Source of the DNA: an uncultured Prevotella sp.
Lineage (GTDB): Bacteria; Bacteroidota; Bacteroidia; Bacteroidales; Bacteroidaceae
Direction of reading: 5' to 3'
DNA: 64,000 nt
Assembly: GCF_946404925.1 (NCBI RefSeq)
Contig: NZ_CAMJFM010000008.1
Location: 1-64,000, forward strand
Shown: positions 61,006 to 64,000 of the stretch, piece by piece
How positions within the stretch are numbered: position 1 is the first letter of the stretch
Layout: the number at the start of each line of letters is the position of its first letter
Translations under genes and position numbers: made by a program
Notes under the pieces: generated by a model
What the model saw: only the letters and a program-made list of their open reading frames with translations
What the model was told of the DNA's origin: nothing
Databases searched by the model: none

Positions 61006-62257
61006 ACTTCTTGAATACTACACAAGCATTGTGACCGCCAAAGCCGAAGGTATTGCTGAGACCAGCACGTACCACACGCTTCTGAGCCTTGTTGAATGTG
61101 AAGTTCAGGTTGTAATCAATCTCAGGATCCTCATCGCCATCCTCGTGGTTGATTGTTGGAGGAATGATATCGTTCTTAACAGCCAGAACGGTAGCCATTG
61201 CCTCAACAGCACCAGCAGCACCAAGCAGGTGACCAGTCATTGACTTAGTAGAAGAGATGTTGAGCTTGAAGGCAGCATCGCCAAATACCTCCTTGATGGC
61301 CTTAGCCTCAGAGATATCACCAACGTGGGTAGAAGTACCGTGAACGTTGATGTAGTCGATGTCCTCTGGCTTCATGCCAGCATCCTCGAGTGCATTCTGC
61401 ATAACGAGCTTAGCACCCAGACCCTCAGGATGAGAAGCTGTGATGTGGTGAGCATCAGCGCTCATACCAGCACCTACCATCTCAGCATAGATCTTAGCGC
61501 CACGAGCCTTAGCGTGCTCAAGCTCCTCAAGGATCAAGCAACCAGAACCCTCGGCCATGATGAATCCATCGCGGCTTGCGCTGAATGGACGGCTTGCCTT
61601 CTCTGGCTCATCGTTGCGAGTAGAAAGTGCATGCATGGCATTGAAACCACCTACACCTGTAGCGCAGATAGCAGCCTCGGCACCACCAGCTACGATAGCG
61701 TTAGCCTTACCCAGACGAATCAGGTTGAAGGCATCGGCCAGAGCGTTTGATGAAGATGCACAAGCTGAAGCTGTGATATAGTTGGGGCCATGGAAGCCAT
61801 ACATAATTGAAATCTGACCAGCAGCGATATCAGCGATCATCTTTGGGATGAAGAACGGATTGAACTTAGGACCATCGGCCTCGTGAACCCCGTAGTATTT
61901 CACCTCGTCCTCGAAGGTCTTAATTCCACCAATACCAACTCCGTAAACCACACCGATACGGTTCTTGTCTTCTGTTTCCAGATCCATGCCGCTATCCTCA
62001 ACGGCCTGCTTAGCAGCAATCAGGGCCAGCTGTGTATAGCGGTCCATCTTACGTGCCTCTTTGCGATCCAGGAAATCGTTCACGTTGAGGTTCTTTACCT
62101 CACAAGCGAACTTTGTTTTGAAATTTGTTGTATCGAAACTTGTAATAGGTGCTGCGCCACTTACTCCGTTGAGCAGGTTATTCCACATCTCATCAGGAGT
62201 GTTGCCCACTGGCGTTACAGCGCCAAGACCTGTTACAACTACTCTCTTTAATTCCAT
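60995..62257 (-). CDS. fabF: Beta-ketoacyl-ACP synthase II
   Basis: A 420-residue condensing enzyme that elongates acyl-ACP with malonyl-ACP. The nucleophile Cys lies in ITASACASSSNAL near residues 160-172. The two catalytic His lie in VNVHGTSTHVGD near 303 and KSMTGHLLGAAG near 340. It is full-length. It sits between acpP and rnc, a familiar order, and a long hairpin separates it from acpP. Confidence 0.97.
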   Translation of the reverse strand: MELKRVVVTGLGAVTPVGNTPDEMWNNLLNGVSGAAPITSFDTTNFKTKFACEVKNLNVNDFLDRKEARKMDRYTQLALIAAKQAVEDSGMDLETEDKNRIGVVYGVGIGGIKTFEDEVKYYGVHEADGPKFNPFFIPKMIADIAAGQISIMYGFHGPNYITASACASSSNALADAFNLIRLGKANAIVAGGAEAAICATGVGGFNAMHALSTRNDEPEKASRPFSASRDGFIMAEGSGCLILEELEHAKARGAKIYAEMVGAGMSADAHHITASHPEGLGAKLVMQNALEDAGMKPEDIDYINVHGTSTHVGDISEAKAIKEVFGDAAFKLNISSTKSMTGHLLGAAGAVEAMATVLAVKNDIIPPTINHEDGDEDPEIDYNLNFTFNKAQKRVVRAGLSNTFGFGGHNACVVFKKYEA

Positions 62258-62272
62258 AAGCTTAATTTAAAG

Positions 62273-62312
62273 CATAATGGTTGCTTCGTATGTTTTTGAA
62301 GCAACCATTATG
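62273..62312. other. 15-bp perfect hairpin between acpP and fabF
   Basis: CATAATGGTTGCTTC (62273-62287) pairs perfectly with GAAGCAACCATTATG (62298-62312) around a 10-nt loop. It lies in the 68-bp acpP-fabF gap. No T-run follows it on the minus strand, so it may stabilise the acpP mRNA end or cause partial termination or processing. Confidence 0.75.
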
Positions 62313-62325
62313 TTGGTGAACAAAT

Positions 62326-62562
62326 TTATTTTGCGTTCTCCTCGATGTAAGCGATAGCATCGCCAACAGTACCGATCTTCTCAGCCTTATCGTCGGGAAT
62401 AGAAATACCAAACTCCTTCTCGAACTCCATGATCAGCTCAACGGTATCCAGTGAGTCTGCACCCAGGTCGTTTGTGAAGCTAGCCTCAGCCTTTACTTCA
62501 GCCTCATCTACACCGAGTTTGTCTACGATAATTGCCTTTACTTTGCTTTCAATTTCTGACAT
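62326..62562 (-). CDS. acpP: Acyl carrier protein
   Basis: A 78-residue acidic protein that carries acyl chains on a 4'-phosphopantetheine arm. The attachment Ser is residue 37 in [18 protein letters not shown]. It has full length. It leads the acpP-fabF-rnc operon; a hairpin follows its stop. The promoter at 62669-62638 gives a leader of about 70 nt. Confidence 0.97.
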   Translation of the reverse strand: MSEIESKVKAIIVDKLGVDEAEVKAEASFTNDLGADSLDTVELIMEFEKEFGISIPDDKAEKIGTVGDAIAYIEENAK

Positions 62563-62637
62563 AATTTTAATACTTTAATTTGTTAATAATGATGTTGCTA
62601 TCTTGAAATTTTTCCGGCTTTACGCCGAAATCGGGTG

Positions 62638-62669
62638 CAAAGTAACACATTTTCTTTCATTTATGCAAA
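62638..62669 (-). promoter_or_regulatory. Promoter of acpP
   Basis: On the minus strand TTTG (62669-62666), 20 nt, then TTACTTTG (62645-62638), one mismatch from TAnnTTTG. Confidence 0.6.
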
Positions 62670-62814
62670 TATTTTTAAGAAAAACTTACTTTAGTTTGCA
62701 CACTATGGTGCCATTTGTGCAAAAAATGGCCCTTTTATGGTATGTCGTATGCTATAAAAATACAAAATATGATGATTTTCTTCAATTTTAGTTGGATAAT
62801 TGAAAAAGTTTCTG

Positions 62815-62822
62815 TAGTTTTG
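62815..62822 (+). promoter_or_regulatory. -7 promoter element of the DUF4254 gene
   Basis: TAGTTTTG, 22 nt before the ATG at 62845. No clear -33 box is seen. Confidence 0.55.
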
Positions 62823-62844
62823 CAAAATCAAACTAATATAAGAT

Positions 62845-63450
62845 ATGTCATTTACATCAGAAGCGAATCAAATTTTTAACCGGGCTATCAAAGATTATCA
62901 TCTGATTGATGATGTGAATACGCCCATGAAAAATCCGTATACAAAAGACAGTATTCAGTACAGTCTCTATACAAAATGCTGGATAGATACCGTCCAGTGG
63001 CATTATGAGGATATTATCCGCGATCCACATATCGACCCTGTAGAGGCTCTTGCCTTGAAGCGTCGTATCGATCGCAGCAATCAGGATCGTACCGACTTGG
63101 TAGAGGAGATAGATTCTTTCTTCCGTCAGCATTACAGCAATGTTAAGCCATTGCCAGAGGCTCGTCTTAATACCGAGAGTCCTGCATGGGCTGTTGACCG
63201 TTTGAGTATTCTGGCCCTGAAGATCTATCACATGCAGGAGCAGGTAGATCGTACAGATGCTGAGCCAGAGCACATTGCCAAATGCAAGGCTAAGCTCGAT
63301 GTACTGCTTGAGCAGCAGAAGGATCTGTCGCTCGCCATCGACCAGTTGCTTGAGGACATTGAGGCAGGCCGCATCTATATGAAGGTGTATCGCCAGATGA
63401 AGATGTATAACGATCCTGCTACAAATCCTATTTTATATAATCAGAAGTAA
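62845..63450 (+). CDS. DUF4254 family protein
   Basis: A 201-residue soluble, mostly helical protein. The start FTSEANQIFNRAIKDYHLID and YTKCWIDTVQWHYEDIIRDP, then LALKRRIDRSNQDRTDLVEE, match the DUF4254 family as recognised. The middle ETEQ-like helices continue to DIEAGRIYMKVYRQMKMYND near the end. Its function is unknown. A GT9 heptosyltransferase starts 6 nt downstream, so it probably belongs to an LPS core gene set. Confidence 0.75.
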   Translation: MSFTSEANQIFNRAIKDYHLIDDVNTPMKNPYTKDSIQYSLYTKCWIDTVQWHYEDIIRDPHIDPVEALALKRRIDRSNQDRTDLVEEIDSFFRQHYSNVKPLPEARLNTESPAWAVDRLSILALKIYHMQEQVDRTDAEPEHIAKCKAKLDVLLEQQKDLSLAIDQLLEDIEAGRIYMKVYRQMKMYNDPATNPILYNQK

Positions 63451-63456
63451 AGGCCA

Positions 63457-64000
63457 ATGAAGAAAGAGCATATATTGGTCATCAGATTCTCGGCTTTAGG
63501 CGATGTGGCAATGATGGTGCCTGTTGTCTGGTCGCTGGCTCGTCAGTATCCTGATATACGTATCACGGTGCTGAGTCGTAAGTTTGCGCGCCCGCTGTTT
63601 GATGACCTGGCTCCTAACGTTAATTTTATGGAGGCCGACGTTAGCAAGGAGTATCATGGCGTTAGAGGCTTAAATGCCCTTTATCGTCGATTGGTAGCCA
63701 AGCAGTTTACCAAGGTGGCCGATTTGCATAATGTTCTCCGTTCTGAGTATCTACGTCTGCGATTCAATCTTGGCAGATATCGTGTAGAGCATCTGATTAA
63801 AAACCGCAGTCAGCGTCGCAAACTGGTTTCTGGCAAACGTGAGAAGAGAACGCCGCTTCCAACATCATTCGAGAATTATGCAGCAGTATTTGAGCGCTTG
63901 GGTTATCCTGTTGACTTAAAGCAGTTTCACTCCATCTTCCCTGCTGAAGGCGGAAACCTAAATCTGTTGCCAGCCATATTCGGCCCAAAGAAGAGTTTCG
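63457..64000 (+). CDS. Glycosyltransferase family 9 (heptosyltransferase), 5' part
   Basis: The frame opens at ATG 63457 and runs off the end of the window after 181 codons. The N-terminus HILVIRFSALGDVAMMVPVV at residues 5-24 is the ADP-heptose:LPS heptosyltransferase signature, followed by ITVLSRKFARPLFDD near 36-50 and VADLHNVLRSEYLR near 87-100. Such enzymes build the inner core of LPS at the cytoplasmic side of the inner membrane. The missing C-terminal half holds the nucleotide-sugar site, so donor specificity cannot be judged. It is coupled to the DUF4254 gene. Confidence 0.85.
   Translation, partial: MKKEHILVIRFSALGDVAMMVPVVWSLARQYPDIRITVLSRKFARPLFDDLAPNVNFMEADVSKEYHGVRGLNALYRRLVAKQFTKVADLHNVLRSEYLRLRFNLGRYRVEHLIKNRSQRRKLVSGKREKRTPLPTSFENYAAVFERLGYPVDLKQFHSIFPAEGGNLNLLPAIFGPKKSF

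Noticed and set aside
1..64000. tRNA, rRNA, insertion sequences, prophage genes
   Set aside because: None were found by eye on either strand; the VapE gene alone is not enough to call a prophage.

Overview
This 64 kb window is a chromosomal segment of a member of the Bacteroidales, most likely Prevotella/Segatella-like. The pointers are Bacteroidota-type promoters (TTTG, about 20 nt, then TAnnTTTG) before many genes; a thiamin-regulated TonB receptor followed by PnuT; a PorZ-type protein of the type IX secretion system; a two-gene TatA/TatC system; DUF3667, DUF4254 and DUF6080 proteins; and a release factor 2 gene without the programmed frameshift. No rRNA, tRNA, CRISPR array or insertion sequence was seen. 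The assignment to Prevotella-like bacteria is inference.

Layout. 0-3.4 kb: end of a Na/Pi cotransporter, then a TPP riboswitch driving a TonB receptor and PnuT. 3.4-7.4 kb: acyl-CoA ligase, prfB, a 52-residue membrane protein, a CYTH protein and VanZ. 7.5-11.1 kb: two tandem NSS transporters and a helix-hairpin-helix protein. 11.2-15.0 kb: tatA-tatC, a NapH/NapG-like iron-sulfur fusion and a Tat-exported aldo/keto reductase lipoprotein, which looks like an exporter encoded beside its own cargo. 15.1-20.7 kb: ychF-lgt, an LD-carboxypeptidase and mutS. 20.8-22.4 kb: a lone VapE-family helicase gene framed by mirrored 12-bp iteron-like repeats. 22.4-27.7 kb: a DUF6078 protein, a structured intergenic element, an ECF sigma factor with a membrane partner, xpt, a fucose-isomerase-like protein and a DUF3667 protein. 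27.8-34.1 kb: leuS, a fused yitT-rdgB reading frame and porZ. 34.2-38.5 kb: nadA, a DnaA-box-rich intergenic region, a SpoU-type methyltransferase and metG.

38.5-50.2 kb is an AT-richer surface-glycan block: IspD/TarI-like cytidylyltransferase, SDR epimerase, LicD, flippase, two GT2 enzymes, a DUF6080 membrane protein, a HAD phosphatase, two acyltransferase-3 proteins and a phosphoethanolamine transferase. 50.2-58.4 kb, on the minus strand, has nadD-gmk-yicC, a DUF3108 protein, a large Ig-like lipoprotein, GH3, and an ECF sigma factor with a transmembrane/beta-barrel protein. 58.5-64 kb has a surface serpin lipoprotein, acpP-fabF-rnc, a DUF4254 protein and a truncated GT9 heptosyltransferase. 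Most genes left of about 43.5 kb are on the plus strand and most right of it on the minus strand, so the two halves converge.

The most unusual signals are: (1) four arrays, each of exactly three palindromes at a strict 22-bp period (165-223, 36211-36272, 47654-47712, 59925-59983), one of them inside a coding sequence; (2) the mirrored iteron brackets around the VapE gene; (3) the in-frame fusion of yitT and rdgB at an A-rich tract; (4) a cluster of DnaA-box-like sites at 35287-35472; and (5) a nested hairpin element at 22853-22960.
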